From Branchiostoma lanceolatum (lineage: Eukaryota > Chordata > Leptocardii > Amphioxiformes > Branchiostomatidae): DNA of 64,000 nucleotides. The stretch is from NCBI RefSeq assembly GCF_035083965.1, contig NC_089726.1, forward strand, positions 18,915,501 to 18,979,500, written 5' to 3'. The notes under the pieces are model-generated. The model saw only the letters and a list, made by a program, of their open reading frames with translations, was not told the DNA's origin and did no database searches. The position numbers and the translations under genes are program-made. Below, piece after piece: positions 23,901-34,856 of this stretch (within the stretch, counting starts at the first letter, position 1; each line of letters begins with the position of its first letter).

Positions 23901-26900
23901 AAAGGTATTCCCAGAAAACAGCACGTCAGAGACTTGCGTTGGTGAAAATCGGACGTAAAAATATGTTACAAGTCCCGCCGACCGTGCGTTCGTTCTGTCG
24001 ATCAAGCTGGCCCAGACAGTCGGGGAAGCCGTCCACCATCTTGATTTTGAGGTCAAATTTTGAGGTCGAGACTCGAGACAAATACGCATGCATGACAGAG
24101 ACAATCACATGATTAATGACATAGCCAGATTAGGATACATTCTGAACTGTCCAAAGGGCTTGGGAAATCTCTGTCTGTTCCTTTCCTTTTATTGAATTCA
24201 CATTCCCAGAAAAGGACATCTTGTTCTTGCTTTTTTGTTGGTTTCAAATATTTAATTTGTTACCCATTTGTAACCCAAGTACGAGACTTATCAACCTAGG
24301 ATTGATATGTTCAAAAATTCATATTCTCCTAGAACGATCGTAGAGTGGAAATCATTGCCACCAAGTACTGTATAAACATCCTCATTAGATACAGTAGCTT
24401 TAAACATTGCATGCAGTTAGATGTGCGAAGGTTAGACGGGACAGGTCGTTCCGTGTAATGCCTTGCCGTGTGCCTGCTAAGCTGGTGTGTTACGCCGAAG
24501 GGCGGTTATTCCGCCTAGAAAGATACAGATTATTTTAGGCTGCCTATATATGCCATGTTTTAGATATTTGAAAGACACAAAGTTTAAATGAGCTGGTCCA
24601 CTGGTTTGAACTTTTCTTTTTATTAGTGACATGATAATAATATATCAAATTTCACCACCAGGAGTCTATATTGCAGGGAGCTGAAGATTAACCTTCTCCC
24701 TGCTGCCCCACCCCACAACCAATTGCAAATTTTGTGCCAAACATCTATTTGGTAGGTTGAAGGTTTAAGTTTAAACTAGGTTAGCCCCTTACAATAGCCA
24801 CTGCTAGTCGGGCAACCTTGGCTGTTGTACCCTGTATACAGCCATACGAATAAATACAAGTTTAAACTACATCATTCTTATTCTAGGGAAAACGGTCACG
24901 ACATTCGTTTCAACCTGATGGCGGTGGTGGCGGACCGACGGCAGCAGTACGAGACCAAACTCAACACCCTCAAGACCAACAGGCAGATTGTGCTGGAGGC
25001 ATTGCAGCAGGTAGGGGGCACCACTGACTAATGTAATGTTTTTGAGATATGTTCCATGTAGTGATGATAGTGCTATGTGGGATGCCATGAGGTACAGTAG
25101 TACTTTAAGGTGTTCCCTGATACAGCATGGCTGTGTGTCCTGAAGAGTACTAGTACATGTATGTTCCATGTAGTGATGATAGTGCTATGTGGGGATGCCA
25201 TGAGGTGCAGTAGTACTTTAAGGTGTTCCCTGATATATACAGCACGACTGTGTGTCCTGAAGAGTAACCAGCACAGGGGCCATCTGAACATGGAACAAAC
25301 CAAACAACAAGTCTTACAAATGGTCTTAGTCAGTTCCCTTTCTTGATGACTGTCATTTCTAATTACTTGTAACAGATTAGATGGGACGTCATCGTCTGAA
25401 ATCGAGCAGTCAGCTTTGAGCAGAATACTGTAAATTTGAAATATTTGTGGTGGTTTTATTTTTGTTGTTTTCACCTAGTCTCCAAGCAGACCTACGGGTT
25501 GGCAAAGACCGTATCCAACAGGCAGAAGGAGTTTTTATAGCCAACCCAAGTCTCATAGCCAACCCAAGGTCTGCCACAAGTCGGTCTGAACAAAGGCTAT
25601 TAACATCTAATTGTTACCTATTTAAACTGCTTGTGTTTATGAGTTGATTACTCTCCGCCCGCACGGGCGTGCAGGGCCGCGCCAGGTCGGCCTGTCTAGT
25701 CTCCAACTGAGACCCAACGGCTGCAAAGACCGTATCCAACTTGCAGAAGGAGTTTTTATAGCAATATCTAGAGTATAATTTACTTCGTGGCGTGTTTTGT
25801 TTCGCAAAAGAAAGGTTCAGCTTATAAGGTTTAACTCCGACGGCACGTGCCGCTTGCAACTAACGTTACATGCAAGGGGGTGGGGGGGGGGCGGTCCGAG
25901 TGTTGGCTTGAACCTGAAACAGTAAACATTCCCTACGAATGTTTTTGTGTTTTTGTAAGAATGGTTCTGATGATGCCTCAAACATCACCGATGGGTAACA
26001 TGGGTGAAGGAAACACTGTACTATTGTGAGGACTTACAAGGCGCGAACCTCCCACTGGGACGTGCGCGGGTGACTGCGCTTCTACCAGAAATCGGTCATA
26101 AAAAGATTAGTACCCCGGACATTCGTACGGCTGTTAGCATTACAACGAGGAGGGGCAGCGACGCCTTTATTGAATAGAAATGCTCCGCCCTGTTTGAGTT
26201 GTGGCAGACCTTGGGTTGGCTATGAGACTTGGGTTGGCTATAAAAACTCCTTCTGCCTGTTGGATACGGTCTTTGCCAACCCGTAGGTCTGCTTGGAGAC
26301 TAGTTTTCACCATGCCTCTCTACCACAAAATTACAATACCATGAGTGTGTGGCTGTGATTATTTGAGTATTGTTTGAGTATTGTTTTAACCGCAAACTGG
26401 AACACTGGAAAAGCCTCCTTTTCACTGCTAGCTGCGAAATTAGATCCTCACAAAGATAAATGAAATTAACGGTATTGTTTTCTGTCTTTCAGTTGGTTCG
26501 TTTCACACAGCCGCACCTGACTTCTCTCATCCCCTCTGCGTTCGGAGGAGAATCCCACCACAGATCCAAAGCCTCTTCCACAGTCACATCGTCTATGGCC
26601 GCCAGCTCTTCTGTCGCCGGCGCGGACGGCGTCCAACCTGCGGAAGTTTCTAGCAGACGCCGCCACAAGAAGAAGAAGAAGAAAAAGAAGAAGCACAAGG
26701 CGTTGCCGACGGCGCAGGCCACCACTCTGACCAAGCGAAACACGTCCAGTCCTGTAGTCACGCATCCTGCTCTGGACAGTCATAACTACGCCAAGTCGCC
26801 ATTGGAAGAGTTTAACGAAGATAACGACCAGGACGTTCCCCCCGAATCCCTCACCGACGACGACACAGACGAGGAGGAGGAGAGCGAAGATGACGAGGTG

Positions 26901-29424
26901 GCGGCATCTACGGCCGGGATGGAGGGAATAAATGAAGGAGAGACGAACGAGTCTTCTGGCGGGGACGTCACGAGTGGGAGAACGAGCTCTGCGTCGACTG
27001 AAGGGACCGAGTCCGCTACGGAACCAGCTACGGAACCGGAAGTGAAAGGCGGGGAGATCACGTTCTCCGAGGCCATGCGGGCCATCTCTGCTGTAGCGGA
27101 CACGAGAAAACCAGATGAGTTTCTTCACCCCGATGCGAGCAGGAGGGTCGGTTTCCTGGACATGCCGTGGCGTTCGGACGAGGCCAGGCCACTGTCCATT
27201 CATACGGGGTACTCCAAGATTCCTTCCCCCGCCCCCAGCAACGAGAGCACCGACACCGCGTCGGAGATCGGAAGCGCGTTCAACTCTCCTGTCAGATCGG
27301 CAAGCAGGTCCACAGTGAGCAGTCCGAACCCTTTCAAGCACCACCAGCACAACGTTAACCTTTTTACAGAGGCCGCGACGAAGCTGCTGGCGGCACAGGA
27401 GGGCCACAGGGTGGGGATGGAGTTTGTACGGTCCCCTGGGGCCACCTCCGAGCTACAGACAATCCCTGAGGGGAGCATCACCAAGCAGGAAGGTGACACC
27501 AAAACCGACGCCAACATCATCACGGTCTGCTTGAAGAGGTCGTTGCAGTCTCCAGACGGGGGCGGTCCAGCAGCCAAGAGGCTACACATGGGGGAGTCCG
27601 ACATGGGGTTGCAGAGACTAGGGAGCGGGGACTCTGTGGGGGGACAGTTTGAAGGAGACCCCACATCCCTGCACGGTGGGAGTGGCACAGGAGACATGCA
27701 GCACGACCAGAATGCGCTACATGCCGGCGGGGCAAGGCCAAACATGGCCCATGCCTTTGCACCAAAGGTATGTTGTTACTGTAAATAACTGTTAAGTGCG
27801 CTTAGACATGTATAAAGGATAACATGATTATATGAGTATGAAAAAGTACGCTTTCAAGCTTACATGTATGATGTAACTAAACAATATATCGAATATGTAA
27901 ATGATGGGTTTGAGGTACTGGTGTAAAGAATTTGTTATGGGTACCTGTACATGAACTTCTGTAAATTCAGAAATGTTCGTGGTGCTCTTATGTTTGCGTT
28001 TATCGCGGTGAACCCTTTACCGCGAACTTAAAACCACTGCAAAAAGCGGTTCCATTGTGTGACTGTAGCGCTACTAATTGTTTTGAGCGCAAACTCAAAA
28101 CCACCGCAAACACTCCATTTTCTCCCTACCACGAAATTAAATCCCCGTAAACATTTCTCCATTTACAGTATTTTGACGAAGTCACCTGTGGTATTTAATG
28201 ATGATACAAATTAAACAGAATGTTTGATATTTAGACTAGTATATTTTGTAGCAGAGAACTCATGCCTTGAGAGAATCCAAATCAAGAATCATGCTTATTT
28301 CAATGACCCAGGGCTGTCTCCAGCTTTAAATTTTATTCCGTCCTACTCATTGTTTGGGAGCCCATGTTTTAAATTATCGATGCTAAACTCATCATTTTAA
28401 GCTTTTGAGGACAGTTTCATCAATTTCATATCATAAAGTTCAGATTCTAGGACGGACTGGTTGAAAGTTTTATCCGTCCTAACAAGCAAATTTCCGTCCT
28501 GGGACGGAGGGACAGATCCTGGAGACAGCCCTGCAACGACCATACAACATTTTCATCTTTTTCCTGGGCTCAATTTTTATCTTAAAGTTTGTTTTTACTG
28601 CCAAAACTAGTAAAAAGGTGTAACCTCAGTATAAGCTTAAGTCTATTCAGGTACAGTGTTGGTACACATAACTCCTTGAAGGAAGTGATTGAAGTTGTCT
28701 TGTCTCCCCAGGACTTACTGGCACTGCTGAAGAACGTTGAGACGGAGATTCAGATCTGTGAACAGCACCTTAAAGATGAGATAGAGAAGAGAAAGAAGTA
28801 CAAGGTGGGATTTTCTCTTAATATCGTGTTACTTAAGATATACTAGCAATGGTGTTTTCTTGTAGCTTTGTCTACGAAAAGAGCTGAATATTGTACATTT
28901 GCTCTATGCCTTCAATTCAAAACCTGTTCTGTTTACCCTTGTTTAGAGTCCTTGATATTGTCTATTCATGTATATTTATTAGTTTTGAAGTATGTATAAT
29001 ATGATCTGCATGTGTACAAGACTGCCAGGCTCAAACTTGTTTGAACATTGGTTTTTAATTCAGTTTGTTTAACTGCAACACACCAGTAAAAGACATGTTG
29101 CATCTTATCCATTCTTAATTCTGAATGGAATTAATACAAACAGGCTTGTTCTCCTGTATAAATAAATGAATGAAACAACTTTTTTAAATTGCACGCTCAC
29201 CACAGGTGGACGACTGTCGGCGCACACACAACTACGACGAGTTCATCCGCACGTTCCTACGTATGCTCGCGGAGCAGGGACAGCTGTCCAAGCTGGTCGA
29301 CCAGCACGTGCTGGTGCGGCGCCGGCAGGGCGTCAGCGTGGGGCGACTACACAAGCAACGCAAACCCGACCGACGGCGGAAGCGGGCACGAGTGTCCGAC
29401 AAGTACCGAAGAAAGAAGCAGTGA
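17951..29424 (+). CDS. BAP1: BAP1 ubiquitin carboxyl-terminal hydrolase, twelve exons
   Basis: Exons are 17951-17987, 18343-18372, 19033-19087, 19524-19656, 20212-20331, 20560-20621, 22151-22293, 23406-23484, 24887-25010, 26493-27767, 28712-28804 and 29206-29424. Phases match throughout, giving 789 aa (human 729). BAP1 is the nuclear deubiquitinase that, with ASXL proteins, removes ubiquitin from histone H2A. The UCH domain starts [13 protein letters not shown] and has Gln85, Cys91 (IPNSCATH), His169 (AFHFVS) and Asp184 (FELDGL) at the human positions. Exon 10 encodes a long disordered region with a nine-Lys run near residues 320-328, a SHNY motif at 357-360 where human BAP1 has the HCF-1-binding NHNY, and a conserved block [18 protein letters not shown] near residue 510. 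Exons 11-12 encode the coiled-coil/ULD ([15 protein letters not shown]) and a basic tail that can act as a nuclear signal. Confidence 0.97.
18553..18700 (+). mobile_element. tRNA-derived SINE head in BAP1 intron 2
   Basis: The stretch has an A-box-like tggcgcaacggcagc and a B box ggttcgaatcc about 45 bp later, then the SINE body motif ggaaaggcacttaacacga shared with 45725-46130. The tRNA-like stems have mismatches, so this is a SINE and not a functional tRNA gene. Confidence 0.7.
19400..19500 (+). mobile_element. LINE 3'-end fragment in BAP1 intron 3
   Basis: It matches the 3' end of the LINE at 58640-59305 (shared tgatttgttaggat, ttggaaatca and the ccctgaagat/ccctaaagat end). It lies immediately upstream of the exon 4 acceptor at 19523/19524. 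Confidence 0.6.
19866..20156 (-). mobile_element. tRNA-derived SINE (second family), minus strand
   Basis: A copy of the element at 38806-39112 in inverted orientation. The tRNA-like head with a B box (ggttcgatccc on the minus strand) is at the right and the tail at the left. It lies in BAP1 intron 4, about 55 bp before exon 5. Confidence 0.8.
20633..21078. mobile_element. MITE with a SINE nested inside
   Basis: The outer ends (catccatttattttcagagg near 20637 and aataaaaccattgcaaagat near 21045) resemble the ends of a dispersed family also seen at 27959-28170, 37462-38278 and in pieces at 15540-15655 and 19697-19790. A minus-strand copy of the 38806-39112 SINE (about 20738-20995, tail of aagg units at its left) has inserted inside it. 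All of this is in BAP1 intron 6. Confidence 0.6.
21172..21441. repeat. Dispersed repeat with an internal 105-bp tandem pair
   Basis: Two head-to-tail copies of a unit starting tgttccatgtagtgatgata (about 21172 and 21278) are followed by a unique tail (accagcacaggggccatctg). The same two-unit array plus tail recurs at 25051-25332 in BAP1 intron 9. Confidence 0.85.
21636..21980. mobile_element. MITE with CAGGGCT/AGCCCTG ends, hAT-like
   Basis: The element starts cagggctaggtgcac and ends in gagccctg; both flanks read ttata, a possible target duplication. It has internal ggtgcac repeats in both orientations. The terminal bases fit non-autonomous hAT-type elements, which is an inference from the ends alone. 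BAP1 intron 6. Confidence 0.65.
23139..23355. mobile_element. Foldback MITE with arms of about 65 bp
   Basis: The left arm from 23139 (gttacaatatattc) and the right arm ending at 23355 (gaatatattgtaac) match for about 65 bp with few differences, including the internal aaaaagaaaggta and cacctccaaattt blocks. It lies in BAP1 intron 7, about 50 bp before exon 8. Confidence 0.85.
23590..23720 (+). mobile_element. SINE body fragment in BAP1 intron 8
   Basis: It shares aagaacccaacacactt, a following gtaggggt, and ccggtgtgt with the SINE copies at 39340-39560 and 45725-46130. Confidence 0.5.
25051..25332. repeat. Second copy of the 105-bp two-unit repeat
   Basis: Nearly the same two tandem units and tail as 21172-21441, starting about 40 bp beyond the donor of BAP1 exon 9. 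Two dispersed copies with the same internal structure suggest a mobile element or segmental copying within the gene. Confidence 0.85.
25475..26303. mobile_element. Element with perfect 103-bp inverted arms
   Basis: The arm at 25475-25577 (starts ctagtctccaagcagacc) is the exact reverse complement of 26201-26303 over all 103 bases by eye. Inside, 25697-25762 holds a third, direct and diverged copy of part of the arm. The interior has no recognisable protein. Perfect identity of the arms implies recent insertion or ongoing arm-to-arm conversion. BAP1 intron 9. Confidence 0.85.
27959..28170. mobile_element. MITE with CTGTAAATT-type ends
   Basis: The left end (ctgtaaattcagaaatgtt) and right end (aacatttctccatttacagt) are inverted imperfect matches. 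Internally it has pairs of ccgcgaact/accgcaaa motifs. This is a recurrent family in the window (see 37462-38278). BAP1 intron 10. Confidence 0.65.
28309..28533. mobile_element. MITE with CAGGGCTGTCTCCAG inverted ends
   Basis: The 15-bp end cagggctgtctccag at 28309-28323 is matched exactly in inverted orientation at 28519-28533. Subterminal ccgtcct/ggacgg repeats are present. It is 225 bp and non-coding. BAP1 intron 10. Confidence 0.8.
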
Positions 29425-31319
29425 ACTTTAAACTTTATTAACAAATTAGCTTGGCAGTCTAAAGAGACTAAATTGCACAGATTCACAGTTGGTCTTTTCT
29501 AAAACCTCATCTTTGTTAGAATAAGAATACAAAATTACACAAGGTGGTTAAAAATGAACATGACATGACAACATATAGTCTCAAGAGTTTTTCTGCCATG
29601 TAGGTTGAACGGTGGAGTGATACAACTTCCCTGTGAGTGATACAAGTTACCTAGGTCACAATCCTTTTGCCTAATGATAAAGTAGTTCAAGCTACTAGTA
29701 CTTTAGCCTGGTTTCAACCAAGCCCCGTGTCCGCCCGCCGCCTGTAACGGCTATCCACCCACGGAGCTTGGTGGGAAGCGCCGGTAACACGGGAGAAGCC
29801 CACAGAGCTGCCTGCCTAGGCCAGACTCTAGTTGCTAAGGATGATTATTGCTGTTGCTATCCAGTGATTGACAGCTGCAGATGTCTGATCTGCAGGTGGT
29901 AGGAATAGAGTTTCACAGGCCGTTTCTCTGTACTTTGAACACTTTTCGGCAGTCAAGTCTTTTCTTGTTGGATTTTCAAACTTGGTTTTTGATGTGGGAG
30001 AAACTGACATTGTCTGCCTCTAAAGGAACAGATAAACTAAGTACTAGGTTTAAAATCCCTTTAACCGGCTTGGATACATCTCATTTCTCACCCTCCCAAC
30101 ATCTGGATCTCATTTCCCATCCCTTTCTCCCCGTCTGCCTGTGTGACAGCTAACAGACAGGATAACAAGGTGGTTTCTATGGCAATGGGAGCCTAGCTGA
30201 AATCCTGCCCTGTGATTGGTGTTACCATTTTTGATAACGGCTCCCCAGCCTTAGAGAGAGCCGCGCACAAACTCCGCGGGGAGGGGAGAGAAACCCCCGG
30301 ACAGCTGGAGTTTGCGTGATACAGACTACTAGTACTTAGGTGGCGGTTGATATGCTTAATGAGAAAAGTAGTGCGGAAGCTATTACTGTATATCTTGAAT
30401 ATGTAACACAACGTTCTCTCAGTACACACTTGTGACGTCTATTTACATTATAGAATACTACAAGTATTCAACATTATGTATTGTCTTTAGTAACGGCATG
30501 ATATATTGTTTTTATACAATATACACAGTGAATAGAACAAGTTATACATTCCATCTAAATCATCATGTTTATGCTGAAAATACAAGGTAACATGAAAATG
30601 CTGTACTTGTAGGGGAGTCAAACAGTGGTTGTCCACATTTCAATTGATAACTGCAAATATCTTTTGTTATAAAAGAATATGTTTTTGTTCCACTGACCAA
30701 TTCTACCATATACATTGTCTCTGTATCCCCATCCCATTGTATATACTCACTGTATTACATCTAACTTAAGTATATGTACAGCCCTATGAGCAGATGCACT
30801 GGATGACACAATGTATTGTATAATCAAGCACCAAAAACATAAGAAATCACATTTCTGAATCTGATGAAATGTAAACTTTAATGTTCTGCATTACTTGGTA
30901 TCACCCCAGCATTAGTTAACCATTAGCATACCAAGGGTTATAGTGTCACACTGATGTTCAAACAATGACATTCATGTGTATACAAGAAGAAACCATTCTG
31001 GGTTTTTCTGATGTCTTCATTTAAGCTTTTATTGATTGAAGAGGATGAAATTGCCTGAATCGGTTGTACTTGGAAAGGAAACTTATGGGATGTTTGCTCA
31101 AATCTTATCGTTATTCTCATGGCAAGGTCAACCTACAAGCCAAAAAATAACTCAGCTAGCAAAGCTATCAATTATATATTCCACTCAAAACAAGACAGCT
31201 ACAAAAACTGTGTAGAAAACAATGATTTGGTGGCTGCAACTTGTGGACAGTGTCACCACGATTTGCACGTTTAGTGTTGGGGGGAAGGGGGTAACTCTCA
31301 TCCCTCCCTCCAGTTAGCA
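29425..31319. other. BAP1 3' flank; no gene seen
   Basis: The BAP1 3' untranslated region begins here, but I cannot place a clear polyadenylation signal. A GC-richer patch at 29700-30330 carries decayed repeat sequence (actagtactt at both edges). The remainder is AT-rich and without supported coding. Confidence 0.4.
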
Positions 31320-31450
31320 GGGCATCCAGGTATATCCGAAGACCGTGAATTGTTGAACTCCACGGCCGTCCAATTCATCAATAGAGTAATGAACTCCACG
31401 TGGCCACGGCCGTGAAATTCATCGATTTAGAGCCTCCACGGCCATTCCAC

Positions 31451-33372
31451 GTGCACTATCGTTTGAATGTAAAGTTTGGAGGAATGAGACCGCTTTATTT
31501 TCTCATTTATGGTTACGGAGTTATAGCTGACCAAAGTTTCGCCCCCACCCCTATACTTGAGCATTATAGGTCAATGGCACCGGTCTAAAAATCAATCTCT
31601 TGAACAGAATGTTCAAACTTTACATTCAAACGATAGGGCACTTGGTAGATATTGGAGGAATGAGACCGCTTTATTTTCTCATTCATGGTTACGGAGTTAT
31701 AGCTGACCAAAGTTTCGCCCACCCCCACCCCTATACTTAAGCATTATAGGCCAATAACACAGGTCTGAAAATCAATCTCTTGACCAGAATTTTCAAACTT
31801 AACATTCAAACGATAGGGCACTTGGTAGGTATTGGAGGAATGAGACCCGGCTTTATTTTCTCATTCATGGTTACGGAGTTATAATAATAATAATAATATC
31901 AGGTGTATTTGCAGCCAGTGCCACAGGCAGGTAGCTGACCAAAGTTTCGCCCCCCACCCACCCCTACCCCTATACTTAAGCATTATAGGCCAAAAACACA
32001 GGTCTTAAAATCAATCTGTTGACCAGAATTTTCAAACTTTACATTCAAACGATAGGGCACTTGGTAGGTAATGGAGGAATGAGACCGCTTTATTTTCTCA
32101 TTCATGGTTACGGAGTTATAGCTGACCAAAGTTTCGCCCCCCACCCCTATACTTAAGCATATTAGGCCAATGGCACCGGTCTAAAATCCATCACTTGGCC
32201 AGAATTTTCAAACTTTACATTCAAACGATAGGGCACTTGGTAGGTATTGGAGGAATGAGACGGCTTTATTTCCGGGTTACGGAGTTATAGCTGACCAAAG
32301 TTTCGCCCTCCACCCCTATACTTAAGCATATTAGGCCAATGGCACTGGTCTAAAAATCCATCTCTTGACCAGAAATTGCCTTTAATCGACCCCATCTGAT
32401 ATGAAAAGGATTTGAGATGAAAGCTTGTGTATTACTGCCAGGATTGGGTGGAAAAGTTTCGGCATCCGAGCGATTGTCGGACGTGCACGGTTTTTCGTGC
32501 CGAGTGATGCGGTCAGGGGCTAGCGGCCTAAGAGAGCCTCTTGCGAACATAGTGGATAAGTGCAGTTATGAATACCATAGATATCGATCGCCGGGTCAGA
32601 TTTTTGTGACATTTTTTTCAGTGCCTTACGAAGAAGTGTGCTCACAGTAGAAAGCAAAACATCTCCAAAAAAACTGTTTCTTTATTGGCTTTGCGGCCAT
32701 AAAAGTTGCGTAATATAACATGTAAACCAATGGAACGGCCTAATTGCGGTGGGAGACCTTATAGCTGACCAAAGTTTCGCCCCCCACCCCTATACTTAAG
32801 GCCGCAGAACACAGATAGTAGTTCGGGTATGAAGTAGTGCGTCACATTGCTTGAAATGCCGTAGTTTTTCTTCTATGCACGTTAGCGATGCTAAAACTGT
32901 GGTGAATGATAGAGAAATACGTCAGTTTTGAGACAGGACGAGTGTGATTACGATATTTTTTTGGTCGGGTTGGGCTCGCGCCTGGATATTGTTGCCGCCC
33001 GACTACTGTAAGTCGCCTGCAGTACGGTGACCTCCGCTGGGGGTCATATCAAAGTGGCTTTTAAAAGAGAACGAGCCGGCAAATTTATCCTCATTCTGCA
33101 GATATTCTGTAGATTGAACCTTGAAGTCAAACATGTTAAAATCTGGCAACCTAATTGTGCACCTTTCTATAAATTTTCAAGCGTCGAAGGTTCTCAACTT
33201 GGGATCCTTAACCATGTAAATCCCAATAGGAGAAATACTATGGCCTGCAATCTCAGTAGCATTATAACGCTAGGCCAATGACACAGGCCCAAAAATCCAT
33301 CTCTTGACCAGAATTTTCAAACTTTACATTCAAACGATAGGGCACTTGGTAGGTGTTGGAGGAATGAGACCA
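31451..33372 (+). repeat. Tandem array of a 175-180 bp unit with insertions
   Basis: Units are marked by ggaggaatgagac near 31479, 31654, 31834, 32073, 32249 and 33358, and share acattcaaacgatagggcac and gctgaccaaagtttcgccc. Copy 3 has an insertion of about 60 bp with an aat run. A different dispersed repeat (32360-32680) breaks the array, and only partial units follow. The left border holds the unit's ctatcgtttgaatgtaaag in inverted orientation. No coding. Confidence 0.85.
32360..32680 (+). repeat. Dispersed repeat inserted in the tandem array
   Basis: It shares blocks such as aaagtttcggcatcc, gcgattgtcggacgt and agagcctcttgcg with 45080-45420. The two copies are diverged and in the same orientation. 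Confidence 0.7.
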
Positions 33373-33784
33373 AAAAAAAACTTATAAAACTAAGCGTATA
33401 AAGTCACAAGCCATCACCATACATCTGCTAGGATATTTACTAATATAGAAACTTCTTTTATCATCCTTTGCTATTTGGTTAGTATCAGATACAGGAGTTT
33501 ATTTATTTATTTATTTCAGACATCTGTTGAATTTAGCTGTTGTGATAAAGAAAGATCCTATGTCTGGCTCATCCTACCAGTTTTCTTTGTTACCTTGTAT
33601 TACCTTCCACTTCAATCTATTTTGATATTTCAGGTACATTGGATTGTATGACGGTACAATTGTACTTGGAACTTTTTTTCCAGTCTTGGTGGACTTGCTT
33701 ACAGCTGCACCCCCCTTGCCAACAATAGGTGTTGTCTCCCATCCAGCTCACACACATCTGGAATTGCATTAACCCAGCTTCTCT

Positions 33785-34856
33785 CAAGGCAATTCCCTTA
33801 AAGGCCAAACCCCCATGCATACCCTTGTGGCCCAAAAAAGGTTGACAGCCAGGGTAGACAGGCCAGGTAGACAAGGCCAGCTTTTTCCGCGAACCCATGT
33901 TCTCGGTACGTTCGCTCGTCAACCTGCACGGAAGTCACACTTATGCAATTTTAAAATCTTTATCCGTTGGGGCTTACCAACTTCAATACATACCCCAACT
34001 TCGTGGTGATTTACATGAAGGTTTAGTCCATAACTAGGTGTACTTATCACGCGTTCGCGTGCAGCCACAGGACTATGGACCCTCCCGTTAAATTATAGGC
34101 AAAGCGTTGCGCCGAGTTGACCAGAGTGTTGGGTCGAGTTGACCAGCATAGCAGATAGCAGTGGGCCTAGTTGGTAAAGGGCCGAAGAGTCCGACATTCC
34201 AAGTACAAGTACACGGACGTGGTCATCGGGAGAAAAATGAGGTCAGAGGTCAAGGAGCATAGAAACATGACGTGGGAGGGCGGGTTCAACAACAACGAAG
34301 TCACGGTTACAGTATGAAGTTTAGAAATGATTCAATGTCTTGTATTAACGTTCCTGTGAAAGTATTGTGACACGTTTTTCGAAGCATAATATGCTGCAGA
34401 TTACAAGAACACAATGCAGGTAAGAGTGTCTCAAATTTGATATCTGGTTTGGCGTGTTTTTTCATAACATGACTGTGTATCTCTGTTATTTCTGTATCTG
34501 ACCCTTACCTCTTCCCTCATATGAAAAGCGGCCTGCGTGCCGATTTGAGCTTATCATGAATAAACAAAGGTTCAAAGGTTCGTCGAGTTTACGGATGGGA
34601 AGAGCAGACTGTGGACTCAGTGATTTATATATGTTCTTGGCCACCTTGGTAATACTAATACCAGGTCTGACTATCATGGAGTATGGGACTTAAGTAAGCC
34701 ACGACTACAAGTTCCCATAGCCCCGCCGGCCCACCTCGGTCGAAACGGGGTTTACGGAAAAAGCCGGGCTGTTCTCCTGGCCTGTCTACCCGTTTTGGAC
34801 CCCAAGGGCATTGCGCATGGGGGTTTAAATTTGGTCTGTATTGGAATTTCCTTAAT
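33785..34856. mobile_element. Inverted-repeat pair flanking 0.8 kb
   Basis: Arms of about 120 bp at 33785-33905 and 34735-34856 are diverged reverse complements (shared aaacccccatgc, gtagacaggccagg, ggctttttccg). Between them is unique sequence containing the candidate first exon of the ACOT gene at 34391-34419. This is either one long foldback element or two solo copies in opposite orientation. Confidence 0.6.

Noticed and set aside
26466..27407. 313-codon minus-strand frame
   Set aside because: It is the antisense of BAP1 exon 10, whose GC-rich biased coding opens the opposite frame.
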